Below are positions 37,250 to 46,015 of a stretch of 64,000 nt of DNA, in pieces. The position numbers and the translations under genes are program-made. The notes under the pieces were generated by a model that saw nothing but the letters and a program-made list of their open reading frames with translations, had not been told where the DNA came from and did no database searches. Source of the stretch: JAOUEA01 sp963821935 (GTDB lineage Bacteria > Actinomycetota > UBA4738 > HRBIN12); assembly GCA_963821935.1 (NCBI GenBank), contig CAWGFM010000005.1, positions 682,001 through 746,000 on the forward strand. Reading direction: 5' to 3'. Positions within the stretch are counted from its first letter, which is position 1. Each line of letters starts with the position of its first letter.

Positions 37250-39348
37250 GGGGTGCGCAGTTCGGCGAGCGCGTCCACGGCCACCGCACCGCGATCGTCG
37301 ACGAGCAGCGGGTTCGCCTCCAGCGAGGTGAGCCGGTCCGCCAGGTCCCAGGAGGCGCGTGCGATCGCTTCCACGGCCTTCGCAACCGCGCCGAGGTGGT
37401 GGCGGGCAGGGTCGAGACCGCAGCGAGACGACTGGTCGATCACGAATGCCCGTGCTTGCTTCGGTGTCAGCGGACACGGCACGAACGTTGCCGGACCTGC
37501 ATCCGCCAGCGCGCCACCCGGTCGCATCGTGAGGAACGGTCCGAACCGATCGTCGACCACGGCCCCCACCAGGACCTCCTCGCCCGTCACCATCTGTTGC
37601 ACCAGGATCTTCGGGCGCGCCGCGCCGGCGAGTCTGGCGGCTTCCCGCACGTCCTCGGCTGCCTGCCGGGCGTCGCCGGCGGTCTCGATCCCCAGGCGAA
37701 CCCCTCCGAGCCGGGCCTTGTGTGGGATCTCCGGCGCCAGCGCCTTGATCACGACGGGGAACCCGATGCGGGTGGCGGCCTCGGCGGCGGCGGCCGGTGA
37801 GGCGACGGTCGTCTCCTTGGGACGCCGCACGCCGTAGCGTGCCAACACGATCGCCGCTCTGGCCTCGTCCACCGCTCCGCTGCGCCCTCGCAGTGTCCGG
37901 CGGACTGCCCCTCGCGCCGCATGTGGCGCTCGCTCGACGACGGCGCGAGACCTCACCGACCGGTGATCGACCAGCGCCCGGATCGCCCCCGCGGAGGCCC
38001 GGTGTCCCTGCAGGAAGGCCAGCCGCTTCCATCGTTTCGTGTACGCGACCGCTTCCGGGATGTATGCGAGCGGGCTCATGGCCACGCTGACGAACACCAC
38101 GCCGGTCCGACGCTGCAGACCGACCGCCTTCGTCAAGACGCCGTCGGCCCAGGGCACCTCGCCCGGCAACCGTGGCGGGAACGCGTCGAACGCCACCAAC
38201 CCGACGGCGGGATCGGTCGCCAGCGCCTCCAACGCTCCCTCGAACATCGCGGTCTCGACCGCCGCCTGACCGGTGACATCGAGTGGGTTGTTCTGCGAGG
38301 CGAACGAGGGGAGCACGTTTCGCAGGGATCGCCTGGTCGCGGGCGCGAGCTCGGGCAACGCCAACCCAGCGTCACCCGCTGCCTCGGCGAACAAGGTGCA
38401 CGCGCCGCCCGACTGCAGCGCCGCCGCGACCCCGGTCGTGCGCAGCTTCTTGACGTGCGAGCACAGCACCGCCGCCTCGAACATCGTCACGGGGTCCTGC
38501 ACCAGCACGGCGCCGTGCCCGAGGAGCCAGGCGTCGCGCAAGGCGGTATCGCCGGCCAGGGCGCCGGTGTGCGCCACGATCGAGCGGCGGGCCGCCTCGC
38601 TCGTGCCCTTGGGCGCGCAGATCAGCACCGGTTTGTTCGCCGCCCGCAACGCGTCGAGCCCGGCGCCGATCGACTCGACGTCGCGCATCGTCTCGATGTA
38701 GCTGGCGACGACCCTGGTCGCGGGGTCCTCGGCCGCCCAGCGATACAGATCCCCGAGGCCCAACACCGCTTCGTTGCCCACCCCCACGATGATCCGGAGA
38801 CCCACCCCACGGTCCGATGCCATCTGGTTCATCGCCCAGGCGACCGTGCCGGACTGGGAGATGACGCTGATCGACCCGGCGACCGGGTGCGCGGGCGGCG
38901 TGGTGCCGTACGGTGCGATATGGTCAAGGTAGTTGACGAATCCTTCGACGTTGGGCCCCAGGACGGGGATGCGATGCGCGAGGGCGGCCGCGCGAAGCTC
39001 CTCCTGCAGCGCCCGGCCTTCCTCACCCGCCTCGGCGAAGCCCGACGACACCACCATGATCCCCCGTACGTCACGGGCGGCGCAGTCATCGATCATGTCC
39101 ACGACCACACGCGCCGGCACGACGAACACGACCAGGTCGATGCCGCTGGGCAGCGCACGCACCGACGCCGAACACGGGCGGCCCCACACACGGTCGTACT
39201 TGGGATTCACCGGATAGAGATCACCCTCGAACCCCACGTGCCGGAGGGACCGTTCGATCTCGGGCGCCCAGCTGTCGGGCGATTCCGACGCTCCCACGAT
39301 GGCGATCGACCTGGGAGCCAACAGGGGGCGCAGGTCCCAGCGAGGCAT
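37246..39348 (-). CDS. ADP/NDP-forming acyl-CoA synthetase, fused alpha-beta subunits
   Basis: 700 aa. CoA-binding Rossmann domain at the N-terminus (SIAIVGASESPDSWAPEI). Succinyl-CoA-synthetase-like flavodoxin domains (ISVISQSGTVAWAMNQMASD; IVAHTGALAGD, containing the phosphorylatable His). A C-terminal ATP-grasp domain (FPVVIKALAPEIPHKARLGG, ILVQQMVTGEEVLVGAVVDD, LEANPLLVDDRGAVAVDAL). It interconverts acyl-CoA, ADP and Pi with the acid, CoA and ATP. ATG overlaps the crotonase stop by one base (TGATG). The specific acid is unknown. Confidence 0.87.
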   Translation of the reverse strand: MPRWDLRPLLAPRSIAIVGASESPDSWAPEIERSLRHVGFEGDLYPVNPKYDRVWGRPCSASVRALPSGIDLVVFVVPARVVVDMIDDCAARDVRGIMVVSSGFAEAGEEGRALQEELRAAALAHRIPVLGPNVEGFVNYLDHIAPYGTTPPAHPVAGSISVISQSGTVAWAMNQMASDRGVGLRIIVGVGNEAVLGLGDLYRWAAEDPATRVVASYIETMRDVESIGAGLDALRAANKPVLICAPKGTSEAARRSIVAHTGALAGDTALRDAWLLGHGAVLVQDPVTMFEAAVLCSHVKKLRTTGVAAALQSGGACTLFAEAAGDAGLALPELAPATRRSLRNVLPSFASQNNPLDVTGQAAVETAMFEGALEALATDPAVGLVAFDAFPPRLPGEVPWADGVLTKAVGLQRRTGVVFVSVAMSPLAYIPEAVAYTKRWKRLAFLQGHRASAGAIRALVDHRSVRSRAVVERAPHAARGAVRRTLRGRSGAVDEARAAIVLARYGVRRPKETTVASPAAAAEAATRIGFPVVIKALAPEIPHKARLGGVRLGIETAGDARQAAEDVREAARLAGAARPKILVQQMVTGEEVLVGAVVDDRFGPFLTMRPGGALADAGPATFVPCPLTPKQARAFVIDQSSRCGLDPARHHLGAVAKAVEAIARASWDLADRLTSLEANPLLVDDRGAVAVDALAELRTP

Positions 39349-40184
39349 CAGCTGTCGCCGCGGAACCTGGCGTCCCGCCACGCGATCGCCGCCTTCAATC
39401 CTTCCTCGTTCGTGATGCGTCGGAACTCGTCACGCGCCGGGAGGTTCGCCGTCTCGATCATGACGTCGAGCTCGGTGTTGGCGGCCATCGCCGCGCGGAA
39501 CCCAGCCACGTCCCAGGCGCGGTTCGCTGCACGCTTCGACGTCTGCACGACGAAGGGCTCGTTCTTGGCGATCTCGTTCGCCAGCGCCAGAGTCGCATCG
39601 CCCAGCTGGTCGGCGGGCACCACCGAGTTCACCAGACCGATCCGGAGCGCTTCGTCGGCCGAGATCCGATCGTCGCCGGTGAACAGCATGCGTTTGGCCT
39701 CGCGCACCCCCACCACCCAGGGAAGGAACATCGACACCACACCGGAGCCGAACCGCACGTCGACGTACCCGAACTTCGCGTCATCGGCCGCCACGGCCAG
39801 ATCGCACGCCAGCATCAGGTCGGTTCCCCCCGCCAGGCAATAGGAATGCACCTGGGCGATCGTGGGCTTGGGGTGATCGGTGAACTCCAGCATGCGCTGG
39901 GTCGACTCCGCCAACCCCGCGTGCCAACTGGCGGCGTCCAGCTCGCCCTCATCGGCGTCCTCGGTGAGGTCGTAGCCAGCACAGAATGCACGGCCTGCTC
40001 CCCGCAACACGATCACGCGAACGTCGTCATCGTCGGCGGCCGCGCCGAGCGCCTGGGACATCGCGTCCACCAGGGGTCGGTTCAGGGCGTTCAGTGCATC
40101 GGGCCGGTTCATCGTCAGACATCGGACCGGACCGATGTCCTCGATCAACAGCACCGGTTCGGTCGTGGAAGATGCGTCGGTCAC
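39348..40184 (-). CDS. Enoyl-CoA hydratase/isomerase (crotonase) family protein
   Basis: 278 aa. Crotonase fold: LTMNRPDALNALNRPLVDAM, GRAFCAGYDL (oxyanion hole) and HSYCLAGGTDLMLACDLAVA, then FGYVDVRFGSG. At both positions where enoyl-CoA hydratase has catalytic Glu (GGxxE and PE), this protein appears to have Asp. It may therefore differ in chemistry: a dehydratase, isomerase, hydrolase or modified hydratase. Starts with GTG preceded by GAGGGG. It is first in an operon with an acyl-CoA synthetase and a transporter; carnitine or other betaine-derived acyl-CoA is a speculative substrate. Confidence 0.87.
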   Translation of the reverse strand: MTDASSTTEPVLLIEDIGPVRCLTMNRPDALNALNRPLVDAMSQALGAAADDDDVRVIVLRGAGRAFCAGYDLTEDADEGELDAASWHAGLAESTQRMLEFTDHPKPTIAQVHSYCLAGGTDLMLACDLAVAADDAKFGYVDVRFGSGVVSMFLPWVVGVREAKRMLFTGDDRISADEALRIGLVNSVVPADQLGDATLALANEIAKNEPFVVQTSKRAANRAWDVAGFRAAMAANTELDVMIETANLPARDEFRRITNEEGLKAAIAWRDARFRGDS

Positions 40185-40220
40185 AAGTACCCCTCGCTTC
40201 GGTCGGCGTGCGGCCGGATG

Positions 40221-41465
40221 CTACCCGAGCACGGCGGCGACCTGTTCGGCGGCGCGGATGCCGCTGCGCAGGGCCCCCTCCATCGTGCCGGCATACGAGC
40301 CCGCCGTATGCTCGCCGGCGAACACGACGCGACCGACCGGACGCGTGAACACACCCGCCTCGGCACGCTCCACCGACCCGCGATCCCACGCAGAGTAGGC
40401 GCCGATCGTGAAGGGGTCGTCGGCCCACTGATACATGAGCGGCTCGCCCTCGACGGTGACATCCGGGTTCATCTCGCGGATGCGTGCGAACCATGGCCCG
40501 ACCTGCCCGCGATCGAGGCCCAGCGTCCGATGCGCCTCGTCGGAGCCGGCGAACGCCGCGACGCAGGAGCGTGGCACGCCGTCTTCACCGTTCGCCGCCC
40601 AGCACCACATCGAGACCTCGGTCGACTGCCGCGTGCGGGGCGAGGGTCGCTCATGGGTCGCCACCGCGAACTTCGACGCGACGCCCATCGGCAACGCCGT
40701 CAGGGCCTCCGTCAGCGCGCTCGGCAGGGCGGGGGTGCAGCGCAGCCGCGCCGCGATCGGAGCCGGCACGGCGATCACGACCGCCTCCCCGAGCTCAGTC
40801 GCCGAACCCAGATGCACCGTCACCCCGGTGTCGTCGACATCGAGGGCTTCGACCACGGCGCCGGTCCGCACGTCGTCGAGCACATCGGCCATGGCGATCG
40901 CGAGCCGCTGGTTGCCACCTGCCACTCGCGAGTACGGACCACCGTCCATCGTGAACGCGTCGCTGTCGCCGGGAGGGTCCAGAGCCACGTCGTCCAACGG
41001 ATGCGCACACGTTCCCTGGAGCCGGCGCTTCACCACGCGTCGGGCAGCTTCGTCCTGGGCGGGCACCGAGTCCAGGAATCCTCCCAGGGTGAAGGCACGG
41101 CACGCTTGAGGCGAGAGCCGCGCGTGGGCTGCTCGGGCACCCGCCACGAAGGTCGCCTGGGCTTCCAGCGAAGCCGCGCCCGGCCCCCATGGTTCCCGGC
41201 GCCGGTAGTCCGCGCCTGTCTCCAGGAGATCGATACCCAGCCCTGCTGCCACCGAGCGGATCTCGCGGTCATCCGCCATGATCCACTCCGCGCCGAGCTC
41301 CACGACGGACCCGTTCGACAGGGTCGAGGACCAGACGCGGCCGCCCACCCGCTCGCGCGCCTCCAGCACCGTCACGCGCCTCCCGAGGTCCGTCAATCGT
41401 GATGCCGCCATCAGCCCGGAGAGCCCCGCCCCAACCACCACCACCCTCCGCGACGTATCCATCAT
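40221..41465 (-). CDS. Flavin monoamine oxidase family protein
   Basis: 414 aa. FAD motif RVVVVGAGLSGLMAASRL followed by LEARERVGGRVWS, the amine-oxidase signature. The C-terminal VGRVVFAGEHTAGSYAGTMEGALRSG closes the FAD site. Related to bacterial and fungal monoamine and polyamine oxidases. It lies divergent from a PotD-type polyamine-binding protein gene, suggesting that imported amines are its substrates. Start ATG 41465, with a second ATG directly after it. Confidence 0.88.
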   Translation of the reverse strand: MMDTSRRVVVVGAGLSGLMAASRLTDLGRRVTVLEARERVGGRVWSSTLSNGSVVELGAEWIMADDREIRSVAAGLGIDLLETGADYRRREPWGPGAASLEAQATFVAGARAAHARLSPQACRAFTLGGFLDSVPAQDEAARRVVKRRLQGTCAHPLDDVALDPPGDSDAFTMDGGPYSRVAGGNQRLAIAMADVLDDVRTGAVVEALDVDDTGVTVHLGSATELGEAVVIAVPAPIAARLRCTPALPSALTEALTALPMGVASKFAVATHERPSPRTRQSTEVSMWCWAANGEDGVPRSCVAAFAGSDEAHRTLGLDRGQVGPWFARIREMNPDVTVEGEPLMYQWADDPFTIGAYSAWDRGSVERAEAGVFTRPVGRVVFAGEHTAGSYAGTMEGALRSGIRAAEQVAAVLG

Positions 41466-41592
41466 CGAGACGGTCCGTTCGGGCTAGGTAGTTCGAGTTG
41501 TCTGGACGGGAACTTGCATAGCACGGTTCGCCTATGGTACTCAGCGCCATCGGGCCGACACCGACGAGGACCGCGTGAGCGGAGGAGGAATC

Positions 41593-42855
41593 ATGCCTGG
41601 ACATCCGATGGAACGCCGGAACCTCTCGCGGCGGCAGTTCTTGCACCGAGCAGGAGGCGCAGCCATCGGGGTACCCAGCCTCGGCGCGCTCCTCGCCGCA
41701 TGCTCCAAGCCCGGCACCACCGGTGGCGACGCCACCGGAGGACCCGTGAAGATCGCGAGGCCGGGCGATCCTGTGACCCTGCCGCTGAACGGCGAATCGA
41801 TCCCCACCGACACTCCGATCGAGGCGGGGGCCACGCTGCAGGTCTACAACTGGATCGACTACTTCTACAAGCGGGTGCTCGCAGAGTTCGAAGAGAAGTT
41901 CAACGTGACCGTCGAATGGACCACGTTCAACAACATGGAAGAGGGCATCCAGAAGGTGGTCGCCGGACAGGTGAAGCCCGACGTCTTCTTCCCCACGACC
42001 GATTATGTGTCGAGGCTCGTCCAGTCCGACCTCCTGCAGCCGTTGAACCACGAACTGGTCCCCAACATGCAGCAGAACGTATGGCCCTCCTTCTCCGACC
42101 CTGGTCCGTGGTACGACGTCGGCTGGCAGTACACCGTTCCTTACACCATCTACACGACCGGCGTGGCCTACCGACGCGACCACATCTCGGACGAGGATGC
42201 CCAGGCGAAAGGGTACGAGCTCCTCTGGGACACCGCTTTCACGGACAAGATCAGCTACTACAACTCCTACCGCGACGCGTTGGGCATGGCGATGCTCCGC
42301 AACGGGGATACCGACCCCAATAGCGGGGACCCCGCGGTCATCGATCGAGCCCGCGAGGCCGTGAGTGAGATCGTGGGGCCGCTCGGAGGGAAGCTGACGA
42401 TCAACGGAACGTATGCGAAGTTGCCCGAGGACGAGTACTGGGTCAGCCAATCCTGGTCGGGCGACATCGTCGGTGCGAAGTGGTACCTGCCAAAGGGCAC
42501 CGGCACCGAGGTGTTGGGATATTGGTACCCCGACGACAACAAGGGGCTGATCGGCAACGACACCATCGCCATCCCGACGACGGCACAGAACCCACGCCTC
42601 GCGCACGAGTTCCTCAACTTCATGCTCGACAAGAAGTGGGGGTACCAGAACTTCGTGAACTACAACGGCTACCAGCCGCCGTTCACGACGATCCAGCCGG
42701 ACGCACTGATCTCCGACGGCGTCGTTCCCAAGGCGCTGAGCCGAGCAGTCGTGACGGAGGAGATGTTCTCGACCGCGTACGTGCAGGGACAGTTGCAGAG
42801 TGAAGTCGACGACCTATGGCTGGACGCGTGGGACCAGATCCAAGCCGGGAGCTAA
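41593..42855 (+). CDS. PotD-like ABC transporter substrate-binding protein, Tat lipoprotein
   Basis: 420 aa. The N-terminus combines a twin-arginine motif (SRRQFLHRAGG) with a lipobox (LGALLAACSK), so it is exported folded and lipid-anchored. The mature domain has TLQVYNWIDYFYKRVLAEFE, WTTFNNMEEGIQKV, VFFPTTDYVSRLVQSDLLQP and WYLPKGTGTEVLGYWYPDDN, as in spermidine/putrescine-binding proteins. ATG 41593 is chosen because GGAGGAGG ends four nt before it; GTG 41575 lies upstream. First gene of potD-potB-potC-like order. Confidence 0.88.
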   Translation: MPGHPMERRNLSRRQFLHRAGGAAIGVPSLGALLAACSKPGTTGGDATGGPVKIARPGDPVTLPLNGESIPTDTPIEAGATLQVYNWIDYFYKRVLAEFEEKFNVTVEWTTFNNMEEGIQKVVAGQVKPDVFFPTTDYVSRLVQSDLLQPLNHELVPNMQQNVWPSFSDPGPWYDVGWQYTVPYTIYTTGVAYRRDHISDEDAQAKGYELLWDTAFTDKISYYNSYRDALGMAMLRNGDTDPNSGDPAVIDRAREAVSEIVGPLGGKLTINGTYAKLPEDEYWVSQSWSGDIVGAKWYLPKGTGTEVLGYWYPDDNKGLIGNDTIAIPTTAQNPRLAHEFLNFMLDKKWGYQNFVNYNGYQPPFTTIQPDALISDGVVPKALSRAVVTEEMFSTAYVQGQLQSEVDDLWLDAWDQIQAGS

Positions 42856-42861
42856 CGTCGC

Positions 42862-43827
42862 GTGGCTGAGACCACGAGCAGCGAACCCCCGGCAGGGTCG
42901 AAGAGGAGCGACCGAGCGAAGGACGCCAAGTCCCAGGGTGCCTGGTATCCACGGTGGTACTGGCCATCGTTTTCGGTCCCTGGAATCCTCTGGCTGGCGT
43001 TGTGGTTCGTCCTGCCGTTCTACACCGTGCTCTCGGTGGCGTTCGGTACGGTGGATCCGGTGTTCCGTCAACCGTTGCCGGTCTATCAACCCTGGTACTG
43101 GAGCGTATCCACTTTCAACGACACACTCTCGCGGTTCTACGCGGCTGAGGGGATCTACCAAGGCCCACTGGTCCGGACCCTCGGCTACGTGTTCACGGCG
43201 AGCATGATCTGTCTCGTGGTCGGGTACGCCGTGGCCTACTACGCGGCGCGTTACGCAGGCAGATACCGGGTCTTGGTGCTGGTCCTGCTGATCTCGCCTT
43301 TCTGGATCAGCTACTTGATGCGCATCTACGCGTGGCAGAGCCTCCTTCAGCCCGATGGCTACGTGAACGACATCCTCACGGGCCTCAACATCGTCGGTGA
43401 GCCGGTCAACTGGCTCGCGGGCAAACACATCACGGTAATCCTCGGTTTGGTCTACGGATACATCCCGTTCATGATCTTGCCGCTATTCGGCTCGCTCGAT
43501 CGCATCAACCAGAGCATGCTCGAGGCCGGCCGTGACCTGGGTGGAAGTCCGTTCCAGACGTTCCGGCGCGTGACCTTGCCCCTGTCGAGGCCTGCGATCC
43601 TGGCTGGTCTCGTGATCGTGTCTTTGCCGATGTTCGGCGACTACTACACGAACGATCTTCTCGGTTCGACCCAGACCTCGATGTTCGGCAACCTAATCGA
43701 CAACGCCGTGACGCAGGCGGGGCGAGGCCCGGAGGCCGGTTCACTCGTGATCATCCTCATGATCATCGTGATCGTCCCGATGCTCTACTACCTCCACGAG
43801 ACCAAGCGAGCGGCGGCGGCCAGATGA
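42862..43827 (+). CDS. ABC transporter permease, PotB-like
   Basis: 321 aa. Six membrane segments after a hydrophilic 30-residue N-terminus; the EAA loop is EAGRDLGGSPFQTFRRVTLP near residue 220. It has the extended first periplasmic region typical of PotB. GTG start, seven nt after the binding-protein gene. The stop overlaps the next permease's ATG (ATGA). Confidence 0.9.
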   Translation: MAETTSSEPPAGSKRSDRAKDAKSQGAWYPRWYWPSFSVPGILWLALWFVLPFYTVLSVAFGTVDPVFRQPLPVYQPWYWSVSTFNDTLSRFYAAEGIYQGPLVRTLGYVFTASMICLVVGYAVAYYAARYAGRYRVLVLVLLISPFWISYLMRIYAWQSLLQPDGYVNDILTGLNIVGEPVNWLAGKHITVILGLVYGYIPFMILPLFGSLDRINQSMLEAGRDLGGSPFQTFRRVTLPLSRPAILAGLVIVSLPMFGDYYTNDLLGSTQTSMFGNLIDNAVTQAGRGPEAGSLVIILMIIVIVPMLYYLHETKRAAAAR

Positions 43828-44744
43828 GCGAGATCGGGGCCGATCGTTCGTCGAACATCGCGGTACCAGCAGCTCGCGCGAAGCGAAGCTGGCTCAAGGA
43901 CCCCTGGCGGAAGCCCTATTTCCTTCAGGGCATCACGGCCGCCTATCTGTTGTGGTCGCTCCTGCCGGTCCTGATCGCGGTGATCTTTTCATTCAATGCG
44001 GGGCGATCTCGAAGCGCATGGCAGGGCTTCTCGATGCGTTGGTGGACGGGCGACCCGTTCGACTCACTGCTGCACAACGACGCGCTCTTCGATGCGATGA
44101 AGCAGACCTTCCGATTGTCGACCGTGACCGCTCTGGTGGCGGTCGTGCTTGGCACATTGTTCGCGATCGGTATCGACCGATGGCATGGCCGGCCCGCTCG
44201 CACCGCGAACTTCACGATGCTGCTGTCGTTCGTCGTGCCGGAGATCATCCTCGGCGTGTCGTTGTTCCTGTTGTTCACGCAGCTGCTCGACAACCGCTTC
44301 CCATTAGGCACGGGTGCCCAATGGATCGGTCTCATCGCGTTCCAGATCTCGTATCCAGTCATCATCGTGCGAGCGCGGCTGCTCACCATCGGCGCTGAGT
44401 ACGAAGAAGCGGCGATGGACCTGGGGGCCACGCCGACGCAGGCGATCCGTAGGTCATTGCTGCCGATGCTCTTTCCCGCGATCCTGGCGAGCATCGCCGT
44501 CACGTTCGCCGATACCGTCGACGACTTCGTGACGGTTCGGTACCTGTCTGGCAAGGCCACGTCCGAGCCGCTGTCGGTCAAGATCTACGGAGCCGCGAGG
44601 GGCTCGCCCACTCCCGCGGTGAACGCCGCTGCAACCGTGATGCTGATCTCGACGTTGCTGATCATCGTGCTCGGCTACCTGGCGTACCGACGGTTCACCA
44701 AGGGCACGAGCGACGCCGACATGGGCAGTTTCACGCAGCTCTAG
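43824..44744 (+). CDS. ABC transporter permease, PotC-like
   Basis: 306 aa with six membrane helices; EAA loop EEAAMDLGATPTQAIRRSLL near residue 195. LLWSLLPVLIAVIFSFNAG forms the first helix and the following SRSAWQGFSMRWW block is typical of PotC. It forms the membrane channel with the PotB-like protein. Last gene of the plus-strand transporter operon; the ATPase gene lies downstream in the opposite orientation. Confidence 0.9.
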   Translation: MSEIGADRSSNIAVPAARAKRSWLKDPWRKPYFLQGITAAYLLWSLLPVLIAVIFSFNAGRSRSAWQGFSMRWWTGDPFDSLLHNDALFDAMKQTFRLSTVTALVAVVLGTLFAIGIDRWHGRPARTANFTMLLSFVVPEIILGVSLFLLFTQLLDNRFPLGTGAQWIGLIAFQISYPVIIVRARLLTIGAEYEEAAMDLGATPTQAIRRSLLPMLFPAILASIAVTFADTVDDFVTVRYLSGKATSEPLSVKIYGAARGSPTPAVNAAATVMLISTLLIIVLGYLAYRRFTKGTSDADMGSFTQL

Positions 44745-44795
44745 CAGCGGACGAACCGGCCCGACCGCAGGTTCACCTGCCCACGATCCCGTGCC

Positions 44796-45914
44796 TCAAC
44801 CCTCGTCGTCGTCGAGCTCGCCCGCGATGATCGCGGTGCCGCCCTGTGGAAGGACCCGCAGGGCTTCGACCGGGAAATGCACGGTGATGGGTGTGCCCGA
44901 GGGGTGCTGGGTCGTGTCGCCCTCGTTCTGCTGCCACGCCTGGATCGTCTGGCCCCACGGCAAGTGGATGATCAGCTGCAGGATCGACCCCACGTAGACC
45001 GTGCGCTCGACCATGGCGGGGATCCGGTTCTGGCCGGTGGCACCCTGCGCTTCCAAGCCGACCCGCTCGGGGCGGATCGTGACCTTGCACTCACCGCGGT
45101 GGTCCTCTTCGCCTTGTCCGGCGACCAGGTCGAACTCACCCAGCCGCACCGCGCATCCGCCGGACGTGGCGCCGTTGGCGGTGCCGTCCATCAGGTTCGA
45201 CACGCCCAGGAAGTCGGCGACGTAGGCGGTGGCGGGTTCCTCGTAGATCTCCTTGGGGGGCCCGACCTGTTCGACCCGGCCCTGGCTCATGACCGCGATG
45301 CGGTCGCTCATCGTGAGCGCCTCTTCCTGGTCGTGGGTCACGTAGATGAACGTGATCCCGACCTCTTCCTGCAGCGCCTTCAGCTCGATCTGCAGGCGTT
45401 TCCGAAGCTTCGCGTCCAGAGCACCGAGCGGTTCGTCGAGCAAGAGCACGGCGGGGTTCAAGATCAAGGCACGCGCCAGCGCGACCCGCTGTTGCTGACC
45501 CCCGGACAGCTGAGACGGCCGGCGACCGGTGAACTGGCTCATCTGCACCAGCTCCAGGGCATTGCCCACCCGATCCTTGGCGTCGTCCTTGGACACGTGT
45601 TGATACCGCAGGCCGAAGGCCACGTTGTCGGCGACCGTCAGGTGGGGGAACAGGGCGTAGTTCTGGAACACGGTGTTGACGTTGCGCTTGTGCGGCGGGG
45701 TCTGGGCCATGTCGACCCCGTCCAACAGGATCTGGCCCTCGGACGGCTTCTCGAACCCCGCGATCATGCGCAGCGTCGTGGTCTTGCCGCAGCCCGACGG
45801 ACCGAGCAGTGAGAAGAACTCTCCCGAGGGCATGTCCAGGTTGATGCCGGCGACGGCCGTGAAATCGCCGAATCGCTTGACCAGATCGACCAGTTGCACC
45901 TGTCCGCCCGCCAT
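44796..45914 (-). CDS. ABC transporter ATP-binding protein, PotA-like
   Basis: 372 aa. Walker A GPSGCGKTTTLRMIAG, Q-loop TVFQNYALFPHLTVADNVAF, signature LSGGQQQRVALARAL, Walker B VLLLDEPLGALD, and a C-terminal TOBE domain with the (K)VTIRPERVGLE core. It energises the PotBC-like permease encoded convergently next to it, an unusual split since potA is normally first in the operon. A TTGACC/TAGACT promoter ends nine nt before the ATG and no ribosome site is visible, so translation is probably leaderless. Confidence 0.92.
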   Translation of the reverse strand: MAGGQVQLVDLVKRFGDFTAVAGINLDMPSGEFFSLLGPSGCGKTTTLRMIAGFEKPSEGQILLDGVDMAQTPPHKRNVNTVFQNYALFPHLTVADNVAFGLRYQHVSKDDAKDRVGNALELVQMSQFTGRRPSQLSGGQQQRVALARALILNPAVLLLDEPLGALDAKLRKRLQIELKALQEEVGITFIYVTHDQEEALTMSDRIAVMSQGRVEQVGPPKEIYEEPATAYVADFLGVSNLMDGTANGATSGGCAVRLGEFDLVAGQGEEDHRGECKVTIRPERVGLEAQGATGQNRIPAMVERTVYVGSILQLIIHLPWGQTIQAWQQNEGDTTQHPSGTPITVHFPVEALRVLPQGGTAIIAGELDDDEG

Positions 45915-45923
45915 GGTGCGCGG

Positions 45924-45954
45924 AGTCTAGCCCACCCGGGCTAGGTCGGGTCAA
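45924..45954 (-). promoter_or_regulatory. Promoter of the potA-like gene (TTGACC, 19 nt, TAGACT), leaderless
   Basis: On the minus strand the -35 TTGACC is at 45954-45949 and the -10 TAGACT at 45929-45924, nine nt before the ATG. No Shine-Dalgarno sequence intervenes. Confidence 0.5.
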
Positions 45955-46015
45955 ATCTCGTCCTGCCGGAGCCTGAAGCCCCGGTGGCGTGTCGAGCACA
46001 TGGCATGATGCGTCG

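Noticed and set aside
36377..38032. Single 551-aa protein covering the EamA gene and sequence upstream
   Set aside because: The upstream part is antisense-frame shadow of the acyl-CoA synthetase; the transporter begins at GTG 37249 with a GTGA overlap.
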